24,236 nt of DNA from CAYXDR01 sp046498185 (lineage in GTDB: Bacteria > Desulfobacterota > DSM-4660 > Desulfatiglandales > Desulfatiglandaceae): positions 1-24,236 of the forward strand of contig JAWOBE010000210.1 of the NCBI GenBank assembly GCA_046498185.1. The letters run 5' to 3'. The notes under the pieces are model-generated. The model saw nothing but the letters and a program-made list of their open reading frames with translations, was not told the DNA's origin and did no database searches. The position numbers and the translations under genes are program-made. Below are positions 1 to 6,766 of this stretch, one piece after another. The first letter of the stretch is position 1. The number at the start of each line of letters is the position of its first letter.

Positions 1-226
1 GTCTTTCGGCGACAGGCTGTGCATCATCGGCAATGTATCCAATGAGCTTCTGCGCAGTGCAAGTCCGGTTGAAATTGAGGAAAGAGTACGCTACCTGATG
101 GAGAACGTCGCTCCCGGTGGTGGCTACATGCTGGGATCCGGGAATTCGGTCGCAGAGTGGTCCCGTTTCGAAAACTACTTGGCCATGCGGGCGGCCACAT
201 TTCGGTATGGAGGTTATCGAGGGTAA
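1..226 (+). CDS. UroD-family (corrinoid) methyltransferase, C-terminal fragment cut by window edge
   Basis: The reading frame is open from base 2 and ends at TAA 224-226, giving the last 74 residues of a protein whose start lies outside the window. It aligns without gaps to the C-terminus of the protein encoded at 370-1470, with about 44 identical residues of 73, including the shared blocks GNV-NELLRS, PGGGY and GNSV-EW. The family (uroporphyrinogen-decarboxylase-like TIM barrels) includes MtaA/MtbA and the OdmB-type methyltransferases that move methyl groups to or from corrinoid proteins. The two genes are therefore tandem paralogues, probably with different methyl donors or different roles (donor-side versus acceptor-side transfer); this is inference. 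A true haem-synthesis UroD is unlikely given the neighbours. Confidence 0.85.
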   Translation, partial: SFGDRLCIIGNVSNELLRSASPVEIEERVRYLMENVAPGGGYMLGSGNSVAEWSRFENYLAMRAATFRYGGYRG

Positions 227-270
227 GTTGAAATGTTAGCGTTTTTAAAAATTACTTACGTTTTGAGTGC

Positions 271-289
271 TTGACTTTATATGAGTCAA
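271..289. repeat. Inverted repeat TTGACT-N7-AGTCAA between the methyltransferase genes
   Basis: A perfect 6-bp inverted repeat with a 7-nt AT-rich spacer lies in the 143-bp gap between the two methyltransferase genes, about 80 bp before the second start codon. It could be an operator or an mRNA hairpin. No convincing -35/-10 pair could be assigned around it, so the role is open. Confidence 0.3.
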
Positions 290-369
290 AGGAAATGCCG
301 TGTTGGACGCATGTGGCAGCCCTGGGGCCATGGAGCTTCGGGTAGCAAGCCGGTTGAGGAGGAGTTTTA

Positions 370-1470
370 ATGGCTGATTATAAAGATTTTGGATTGAGAG
401 AACCGAGCCCGGATTTTGAGCGAATCCGCAAAACCGTTAATCATCAGGAACCAGACCGGGTACCGCTTCTTGAATCTTTGGTAGAGTACCCTGTCCAGAG
501 CCAATTTTTGGGCCGTGAAGTGAAATCCGATGACATCGAATCGCAGGTGGAGTTCTATTACCAGGCTGGTTACGACACGGTCCCTGTAACAGTAAGTGCC
601 ATGGCTTTCGGTAAAGTAGACGATTCTTCTCCAATAAGTCGGGTTATTCGCGATAAGATGCTTAAGGATGAATCGGAAAAAGAAGATATGACAAAATGGA
701 GTCTGGAATACCGGAGCTTCATCAGTGATCGGAAGGATTTTGAAGCATTCCCATGGGAAGAGTTTGAAAATCCGGAGATTTTAAAGCCACTATATGAAGT
801 CAAAGGTTGTCTTCCGGACGGAATGAAAGTGGTGGCGAATTCCGGGAAGATTTTTACCCTTACCTGGATGCTGATGGGTTTTAACAATTTTGCGACTAAA
901 CTGATTATGGACGAGCAACTAGTGTCGGATGTATTTGGAAAGGTCGCTGAAATTCAGCTCAATATGCTCGATAAGATATTCGAGCTTCCCTATGTGGGTG
1001 TTGTTTGGCTCGTGGATGATCTGTCTTTTGGAAACGGACCGATTATTTCCCCAGCGCATTACAGGAAATTCGTATTCCCTTGGTACAAAAAGATTGCTGA
1101 AAAGTGTCATGAAAACAATGTGCTTGTTTTCCAGCATTCAGATGGGGATTTGACGCCTTTAATGGAGGATATCATAGATATCGGATCCGACCTTCTACAT
1201 CCGATAGATCCCACATGCATGAGTATGAAAACGGTCAAAGAGAAATGGGGAGACCGGCTGGCATTTGCCGGAAATGTTGCCAATGAACTACTTCGGAGTG
1301 GCACACCCAGTGAAATCGATGCCAGAGTAAAATATCTTATGGAAACGATGGGTCCGGGTGGAGGTTACTGCCTTGCCGCCGGCAATTCGGTTACCGAGTG
1401 GGGAAAATTTGAAAATTATATTGCCATGCTGCAAGCGGCTGAAAAGTATGGTAACTATCCTATTAAATGA
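370..1470 (+). CDS. UroD-family corrinoid methyltransferase (complete)
   Basis: A 366-residue protein starting at ATG 370, preceded by a strong GAGGAGGAG ribosome site at 356-364. It has the overall pattern of the uroporphyrinogen-decarboxylase-like superfamily, with conserved blocks NHQEPDRVP near residue 25, the H256-S-D-G-D segment, a PGGGY loop and a C-terminal GNSV-EW motif. In MtaA/MtbA-type methyltransferases the zinc site is His-x-Cys plus a distal Cys; here the matching position reads H256-S-D258, so metal binding must differ or the methyl donor is activated another way. The next gene is a corrinoid protein, which supports methyl transfer between a methylated substrate (for example an O- or N-methyl compound) and cobalamin. 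Cytoplasmic, with no signal or membrane segment. Substrate unknown; haem-pathway HemE is an unlikely alternative. Confidence 0.85.
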   Translation: MADYKDFGLREPSPDFERIRKTVNHQEPDRVPLLESLVEYPVQSQFLGREVKSDDIESQVEFYYQAGYDTVPVTVSAMAFGKVDDSSPISRVIRDKMLKDESEKEDMTKWSLEYRSFISDRKDFEAFPWEEFENPEILKPLYEVKGCLPDGMKVVANSGKIFTLTWMLMGFNNFATKLIMDEQLVSDVFGKVAEIQLNMLDKIFELPYVGVVWLVDDLSFGNGPIISPAHYRKFVFPWYKKIAEKCHENNVLVFQHSDGDLTPLMEDIIDIGSDLLHPIDPTCMSMKTVKEKWGDRLAFAGNVANELLRSGTPSEIDARVKYLMETMGPGGGYCLAAGNSVTEWGKFENYIAMLQAAEKYGNYPIK

Positions 1471-1579
1471 TGCCGAGCTCTTCTCTGTTGGTAATAGGAA
1501 TTTGAACTTTTAATTTTTATGCCGGGGTGGCCATGCTGCCGTTGGTCTTATTATCTACAATATGAAAAGGAGCCTTGCG

Positions 1580-2218
1580 ATGTACGAAAACCTGGAAGAA
1601 ATAAAGAATGCGATTATAGGCGGGAAATACGACCAGATCGAAGAACTGGTCAAAAAGGCTATCGACTCCGGGGCGGATCTGGAAGAATTGATCAACGACG
1701 GCATGGTGGCCGCCATGGATGTAGTCGGGGAGAAATATTCCAGAAACGAGATCTACGTGCCTGAAATGCTGGTTTCGGCGGTGACGATGAAAAAGGGGCT
1801 GGATTTGGTGAATCCGTTGCTCCAAGCCGGTGCCAAGGAATCCAAGGGTACCATAATAATGGGCACGGCAAAGGGAGATATCCATGATATCGGCAAAAAC
1901 CTGGTGATAATGATGCTTCAGGGCGCCGGGTTCGACGTAATTGACCTGGGAGTCGATTTGTCCGCCGAGAAGGTTGTCGAAGAGGTCAAAAAGGTCAAGC
2001 CCGATATTCTTGGGATAAGCGCTCTTCTGACCACGACCATGCCGGAAATCAAAACGGTGATCGATGAATTGAAGAAACAGGGGATCAGGGACAGCGTTAA
2101 AATTATGGTAGGCGGAGCCCCGGTGAACCAGGAATGGGCCGACAAAATCGGCGCGGATGGCTATGGGGCGGATGCCGGCCAGGCAGTGGATCTGGCCCGG
2201 AGGCTTGTGGCCGCTTAA
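1580..2218 (+). CDS. Corrinoid (B12-binding) methyl-carrier protein
   Basis: A 212-residue protein with the MtaC/MtbC/MttC/OdmA architecture. The N-terminal helical cap (about residues 1-85) has the typical EIYVPEML segment, followed by a Rossmann-like B12 domain with the base-off signature D100-x-H102-x-x-G105. H102 would be the lower axial cobalt ligand. The downstream GISALLT and VGGAPV motifs that hold the nucleotide tail are present. The start at 1580 is chosen because AAGGAG (1566-1571) lies 8 nt before it; an in-frame ATG at 1562 would lie upstream of that site. The protein shuttles a methyl group between the UroD-type methyltransferase encoded just upstream and a second methyltransferase (usually to tetrahydrofolate) that is not in this window. 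Length is normal for the family. Confidence 0.93.
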   Translation: MYENLEEIKNAIIGGKYDQIEELVKKAIDSGADLEELINDGMVAAMDVVGEKYSRNEIYVPEMLVSAVTMKKGLDLVNPLLQAGAKESKGTIIMGTAKGDIHDIGKNLVIMMLQGAGFDVIDLGVDLSAEKVVEEVKKVKPDILGISALLTTTMPEIKTVIDELKKQGIRDSVKIMVGGAPVNQEWADKIGADGYGADAGQAVDLARRLVAA

Positions 2219-2234
2219 TTAACAAATGTAAGCT

Positions 2235-2283
2235 GGAAAGCGAAAACGGGGAGGAGCGACTCGCACTCGCCTTTTCGCTTTCC
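2235..2283 (+). terminator. Hairpin after corrinoid gene, probable terminator
   Basis: A perfect 12-bp inverted repeat (GGAAAGCGAAAA at 2235-2246 with TTTTCGCTTTCC at 2272-2283) starts 17 bp after the corrinoid-protein stop. The loop is 25 nt and a short T run (CCTTTT) follows. It suggests that the methyltransferase-corrinoid transcript ends or is attenuated before the ETF-QO gene. Confidence 0.55.
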
Positions 2284-2629
2284 CCTTTTGGTCCTCCGAT
2301 TTTTTATATTTACCTCCTGAGATCCTCCCTAGTGGCTGGTTTTTTTTTGACTGATAACGAGGCCCTGGTTATACTCGGAGTTAAAAATAATATTTTTTAT
2401 TTCACATTATACTTTCTCCAATAGAGATTTCTTTTCGTGATTGCTCCATGTCGTTTTTATTTGATACATAATACTGTGTCCCACGGTTTTTCATTGGGTT
2501 GAAGAAAGGAGATTATTTGACAATTTCCGAAGATGGAGGACCATCCGGGGATAATGGAGCGTCTGAATCGGAATAATTTGTAGAATTACCAGTTTACGAG
2601 AACTTCATAAAGAAAAGGAGGGCTGGCAA
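2284..2629. other. Intergenic region before ETF-QO
   Basis: An AT-rich stretch with no convincing gene. It contains a ribosome-site-like AAGGAGAT near 2506 followed by a TTG-initiated 19-codon frame, which may be a relic or a leader but matches nothing recognised. No consensus promoter was clear. The ribosome site of the next gene (AAGGAGGG, 2615-2622) lies at the end. Confidence 0.4.
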
Positions 2630-4333
2630 TTGGATGAAAGAGATGTCATGGAGGTGGATGTTCTCTTCGTAGGCGGGGGAATTGCGTCATTGAGCGGTGC
2701 GCTTCACCTTTCCAACCTTGTCAAGAAACACAATGAGATGGTGGATCGGGAAGGTGAAGGAACGAAATTGGAAGAGCTTGCCATAGCGGTGCTCGAAAAA
2801 GGCGCATACGTTGGGTCACACAACATCTCCGGTGCGGTTATCGATCCGGTTGCCTTGAAGGAGCTGGTTCCGGATTATGCGGAAAAAAATGCTCCGATCG
2901 AGGGGGAGGTGACCAAGGAGGAAGTATGCTTCCTTACAAGCGGAGGCAGGATCAAAATGCCGATTACTCCTCCCCCGTTGAACAATCACGGCAATGTGGT
3001 TGTTTCCCTTTCTAGGCTCAACGAATGGTTCGGCGGTCTTGTCGAGGAGGCCGGAGTAGATATTTTTCCCGGTTTTCCATGCACAGAGGTCCTCTATGAC
3101 GGAGATAGGGTTGCGGGGGTCAGGACTGGAGACAAAGGTATCGACGCCGATGGAAACCAAAAACCCAATTATGAACCTGGAATCGATCTCAAGGCCAAGG
3201 TGACGATTTTCGGAGAAGGCACCAGAGGCAGTCTTGCCCAAACAGTTATACGGAAATTCAACCTGTCCGACGGAAAAAATCCGCAGGGCTACGAGGTGGG
3301 TGTCAAGGAAGTATGGGAGTTGCCGGGGCAGGAAAGACTCAAGCCGGGAGACGTGATTCACACGATGGGATATCCCCTCAAAAGTGATGCCTTCGGGGGA
3401 GGGTTTGTGTACGGCATGCGGAACAACCATGTTTCAATCGGCCTGCTGACCAGTCTTGATTACAAAGACCCCTTTATGGATCCCCACAGGATGTTTCAAA
3501 AATTCAAAACCCATCCTTACATAGCGGAGATATTGAAAGACGGAAAGCCGGTGCAGTTCGGAGCGAAAAGCGTGCCGGTCACCGGCTATTATTCGATCCC
3601 CAGGGTCTATTTCGACGGTGGTGTTCTCATCGGGGACTCGGCAGGGTTGTTCAACGGGATGAAAATCAAGGGAATACATTATGCGATGAAATCAGGGATG
3701 CTTGCAGCCGAGGCTGTTCTCAACGCATTTGTGAAGGACGACTTTTCCGCAGCGTCTCTTTCGGATTATGAAAAGGCGGTCTATGAAAGTTATATCGGGA
3801 AACAACTATACAAGGTTCGAAATTTCCGCCAGTCTTTCGAGGGAGGACTCTGGGGAGGCTTGTTCCGAGTAGGAATCCAGTATTTACTGGGAGGAAGGGA
3901 TTGGAGCGACCACCTGAAGGCTGAACCCGATTACACCAGAATGAAGAGCGTGGCGGATTATTACGGCACGGATTCACCGTCCGATGAGCAGAAAGCCGTT
4001 ATCAAATATGACGGCGAGCTCACTTTCGACAAGGAGACGGATGTTTACCATTCCGGATCGACGCATGAGGAAGCCCAGCCGCCTCATCTACAGATTGCGG
4101 ATTTGAATATTTGCTATACCAAGTGCAGAGAACTGTACCAGAACCCATGTGTGAACTTTTGTCCTGCCGGCGTTTACGAAATGGAAGTGGACGAAGAAAC
4201 CGGAAAATTGAATTTAAAGCTGAATTTTTCAAACTGTGTCCATTGTAAAACCTGTGACATCAAGGACCCGTTCGAGAATATTACCTGGGTTCCCCCTGAA
4301 GGAGGCGGAGGACCCAAGTATACGATCGTGTAA
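2630..4333 (+). CDS. Electron-transfer flavoprotein:quinone oxidoreductase (ETF-QO)
   Basis: A 567-residue membrane-associated flavoprotein that would take electrons from reduced ETF and pass them to quinone. The N-terminus carries the FAD-binding strand and glycine loop (VDVLFVGGG, residues 9-17). The GDSAGLFN block around residue 345 and the KGIHYAMKSG block are typical of ETF-QO/FixC. The C-terminal domain binds one [4Fe-4S] through C511, C536, C539 and C542, the same 25-3-3 spacing as mitochondrial ETF-QO, so the FixX-like ferredoxin is fused. The start is TTG 2630: AAGGAGGG ends 7 nt before it, whereas the first ATG (2648) would leave a 25-nt gap. No ETF alpha/beta genes are in the window. 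Its place between a corrinoid protein and a corrinoid activator suggests a link between demethylation and the quinone pool, or a role in supplying reductant; both are inferences. Confidence 0.93.
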   Translation: MDERDVMEVDVLFVGGGIASLSGALHLSNLVKKHNEMVDREGEGTKLEELAIAVLEKGAYVGSHNISGAVIDPVALKELVPDYAEKNAPIEGEVTKEEVCFLTSGGRIKMPITPPPLNNHGNVVVSLSRLNEWFGGLVEEAGVDIFPGFPCTEVLYDGDRVAGVRTGDKGIDADGNQKPNYEPGIDLKAKVTIFGEGTRGSLAQTVIRKFNLSDGKNPQGYEVGVKEVWELPGQERLKPGDVIHTMGYPLKSDAFGGGFVYGMRNNHVSIGLLTSLDYKDPFMDPHRMFQKFKTHPYIAEILKDGKPVQFGAKSVPVTGYYSIPRVYFDGGVLIGDSAGLFNGMKIKGIHYAMKSGMLAAEAVLNAFVKDDFSAASLSDYEKAVYESYIGKQLYKVRNFRQSFEGGLWGGLFRVGIQYLLGGRDWSDHLKAEPDYTRMKSVADYYGTDSPSDEQKAVIKYDGELTFDKETDVYHSGSTHEEAQPPHLQIADLNICYTKCRELYQNPCVNFCPAGVYEMEVDEETGKLNLKLNFSNCVHCKTCDIKDPFENITWVPPEGGGGPKYTIV

Positions 4334-4429
4334 CGGGCAGGATCAGGGGATGATTCGACGGCCCGGGGGCCACCGTAGCAGGTTCGGCCTCCGGGTCTTC
4401 TGGTTCAAGTTGACGGATTAGGGGGAGTG

Positions 4430-6280
4430 ATGAACAGTAAGATGCATCGGGTTGTATTCGAGCCGATGGGGCTTTCCGTACAAGTCCCTGAAGGAACGAC
4501 TCTTTTGGAAGCAGCAGTTTCGCTTAAAATACCCATCAGGTCGGATTGCGGCGGCAGCGGACTATGCGGGAAATGTGTAGTCCAGGTTGATTTGGAAGAT
4601 TCGCTGTCTCCAATGAGCGAAGCCGAAGAAGATCTTTTAGGTGAGGAGGAACAGGTTTCCGGGCACCGCCTTGCCTGCCAGGCACAAGTTCTCGGTCCGG
4701 TTAGAGTGGCCGTTCCGCGGGGGACTCTCGATATCGGCGCTGCGTTGGGAAAAACCGATATAGAGGCGGTTTTTGAACTGCACCCCATGGTCGAGCGCAT
4801 GAAAGCCGGGGAGGGCGATAGAGGGTCTGGAAATGAAGTTGAGCTTCCAGCGGATCGTGCTGCTCTCTTAACATCCGGAGTATCCGGGAGAGAAAACGTT
4901 GGGGGAGCGGTGAACCTCAACGGATTGAGGGATATGGCCAAACCAGACCGTTTCCGCGGTGAGATGACCCTGGTAAACCACAGCAAACGGGGTATAACTG
5001 CGGCGCTTCCGGGAATCCGGCCGCGTTCCCTGGGGGTTGCACTGGATATCGGAACCACGACGATAGCCTGTTATCTTTGTGATATGTCTTCTGCCAAAGT
5101 CATTGCTTCGCAGGCTTCGGCAAACCCCCAGAGGCGCTTTGGCGAGGATGTGATAAGCCGAATCGCTTTCTGTGATTCCAGGGATTCTGGCACCGAAATT
5201 CTTCGTGAGGCGGTTGTTGAAGAGATAAATGGATTGATCGCGGGCTGCATTAAAAATGCCGACGCAGAAATGCAGGACGTGGACGAGGTGACAGTCGTGG
5301 GCAACACGACGATGCAGCATCTTTTTTGCGGCATTCACCCTCACGGGCTGGGCGTTTCGCCATATCTGCCGATTTTCGCCGGAGGTTTGAATCTGCCTGC
5401 AGGGGAGTCCGGTCTTTCGCTGAATCCAGGCACGAACGTATACATTTTTCCTGTGGTATCGGGTTTCGTCGGCGGGGACACCCTCGGGGCCGTTGTTGCA
5501 GAAAAACCCCACAGGTCGAAACAGACAACCTTGATCGTGGATATTGGAACCAACGGGGAAGTGGTACTTGGTTCCAAGGATGGCCTTTGGGCCACCAGTT
5601 GTGCAACGGGTCCGGCGCTCGAAGGGGCGCAGCTGGAATGCGGGATGAGAGCATCTCCAGGTGCGGTTCATCGCGTCAGTTATGATGATAAAAGCGGGTT
5701 TGATTTTGAGATAATCGGAGGACCGTCGGAACCGGCCCGGGGGCTCTGTGGGTCCGGGGTAATCGACGCCGTGGCCTCCATGCTACGCGGCGGCATAATG
5801 CTTTCGAGCGGCAGGTTGAGAGAGGGTGAGCCTGGAGTTGTGGTGGATGCGGACGGCATAGGACGATCCTTTGAACTTGTACCCTCCAGGTATTCTTCCA
5901 CCGGTCGGCCGTTGTTCGTCAGTCTGAACGACATTCGGCAGATTCAGCTGGCCAAGGCTGCGCTCAGAGTCGGCATCGAAGCGCTGATGCGACGGGCAGA
6001 GGTGAAATATATAGATACTCTTGTGCTGACGGGTGCTTTTGGTGCCCGGTTCGATTGGTCTAATGCAATCGCAATCGGGATGTTCCCCGACCGGTCATCA
6101 TTTGGGTCCGTGCGTGCCGTCGAAAATGCGGCAGGAGTGGGGGCCGTTATGGCTTTGCTCGACGGCCGGGTTCGGGAAGAGGCCGAATCCTTGAGCCGGA
6201 GCATAAAATTTCTGGAATTGGCCCAAGAGCCGGGGTTCGCGACCGAATATCCGCTTTACATGTCATTTCCGGAGCCGTAA
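4430..6280 (+). CDS. RACo-like corrinoid activation protein (2Fe-2S ferredoxin plus ASKHA ATPase)
   Basis: A 616-residue protein with an N-terminal plant-type [2Fe-2S] domain (C40, C46, C49, C83), a linker of roughly 100 residues, and an ASKHA-fold ATPase region from about residue 202 (ALDIGTTT phosphate loop, VVGNTTM, VDIGTNGE, GLCGSG, LTGAFGARFDW). This is the layout of RACo and RamA-independent reductive activators, which use ATP hydrolysis to return inactive Co(II) corrinoid to Co(I). The corrinoid protein at 1580 is the obvious client. The start is uncertain: ATG 4430 directly follows GGGGGAG with a very short spacer, GTG 4427 precedes it, and ATG 4442 has a long spacer. The electron donor to the ferredoxin domain is unknown; the adjacent ETF-QO is a candidate only by position. 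Confidence 0.9.
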   Translation: MNSKMHRVVFEPMGLSVQVPEGTTLLEAAVSLKIPIRSDCGGSGLCGKCVVQVDLEDSLSPMSEAEEDLLGEEEQVSGHRLACQAQVLGPVRVAVPRGTLDIGAALGKTDIEAVFELHPMVERMKAGEGDRGSGNEVELPADRAALLTSGVSGRENVGGAVNLNGLRDMAKPDRFRGEMTLVNHSKRGITAALPGIRPRSLGVALDIGTTTIACYLCDMSSAKVIASQASANPQRRFGEDVISRIAFCDSRDSGTEILREAVVEEINGLIAGCIKNADAEMQDVDEVTVVGNTTMQHLFCGIHPHGLGVSPYLPIFAGGLNLPAGESGLSLNPGTNVYIFPVVSGFVGGDTLGAVVAEKPHRSKQTTLIVDIGTNGEVVLGSKDGLWATSCATGPALEGAQLECGMRASPGAVHRVSYDDKSGFDFEIIGGPSEPARGLCGSGVIDAVASMLRGGIMLSSGRLREGEPGVVVDADGIGRSFELVPSRYSSTGRPLFVSLNDIRQIQLAKAALRVGIEALMRRAEVKYIDTLVLTGAFGARFDWSNAIAIGMFPDRSSFGSVRAVENAAGVGAVMALLDGRVREEAESLSRSIKFLELAQEPGFATEYPLYMSFPEP

Positions 6281-6386
6281 CTTTTCATCGTTTTCCCCAC
6301 AGAACCTTTTGGAATTCCAATCTTCACGTCGTTGTCAGTGAAGCGGAAGCGAAACGGTTGTCGTTGTCGTAATCGAGATCCCTCGG

Positions 6387-6447
6387 CCCCGGTATCGGGG
6401 TCGAACGTTTTACAGCTAGTTCCTTCCACCCCCGGTAGTATCGGGGA
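6387..6447. repeat. Two related GC-rich hairpins
   Basis: Two similar inverted repeats sit 44 bp apart after the activator gene: CCCCGGTATCGGGG (6387-6400) and CCCCGGTAGTATCGGGG (6431-6447), which differ by a 3-nt insertion in the loop. Neither has a T run. They may act as a transcript-end structure between the methyl-transfer and copper genes, or be short repeat units. Confidence 0.45.
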
Positions 6448-6495
6448 GGACAATTGATAAGCACTGCAAAATATCAGTTTGATTGAAAAAGTTTA

Positions 6496-6523
6496 TTGAA
6501 TGAGGTAATTAATTACTTATTAT
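6496..6523 (+). promoter_or_regulatory. Candidate copZA promoter with palindromic operator
   Basis: TTGAAT (6496-6501) and TATTAT (6518-6523) are separated by 16 nt. The spacer holds a perfect 12-bp palindrome, GTAATTAATTAC (6505-6516). The position suggests control by a dimeric metal-responsive regulator. The sequence is not the usual CueR or CsoR box, so the regulator is unknown. Confidence 0.45.
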
Positions 6524-6568
6524 TCACAGAAGCGGTTCTCAAATGTTTGACGGAGAGGGAGGGGCGTG

Positions 6569-6766
6569 ATGGCTGTAATAAATATTAAGGGAATGTCCTG
6601 CGAACATTGCGTGAAGGCAGTTACGAAGGCCCTTGAGGGTGTCGAAGGGGTAGCCGATGTCCGGGTAAACCTGGAAAAGGGCCAGGCCGAATTTCGTGAA
6701 GCCGGCCCGGTTGATATGAAAAAGATCTCTGAAGTCATTGGCAAAGCCGGTTATGAAGTCGTCTGA
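6569..6766 (+). CDS. copZ: Copper chaperone CopZ-like (single HMA domain)
   Basis: A 65-residue heavy-metal-associated domain with the GMSCEHC metal site (C11, C14) and a ferredoxin-like fold pattern ending in KAGYEVV. The start ATG 6569 has GGGAGGG (6557-6563) 5 nt upstream; GTG 6566 is less well placed. It would carry Cu(I) in the cytoplasm and deliver it to the adjacent CopA pump. Its last 14 bases overlap the copA start region, so the two genes are probably translationally coupled. The length is normal for the family. Confidence 0.92.
   Translation: MAVINIKGMSCEHCVKAVTKALEGVEGVADVRVNLEKGQAEFREAGPVDMKKISEVIGKAGYEVV

Noticed and set aside
1562..1579. Upstream ATG for the corrinoid protein
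   Set aside because: The ribosome site AAGGAG lies after this ATG and fits the ATG at 1580.
2816..3430. Minus-strand 204-codon frame
   Set aside because: Antisense shadow of the ETF-QO gene.
6738..6752. TTG start for copA
   Set aside because: The next ATG (6753) gives a normal N-terminus; no ribosome site favours the TTG.
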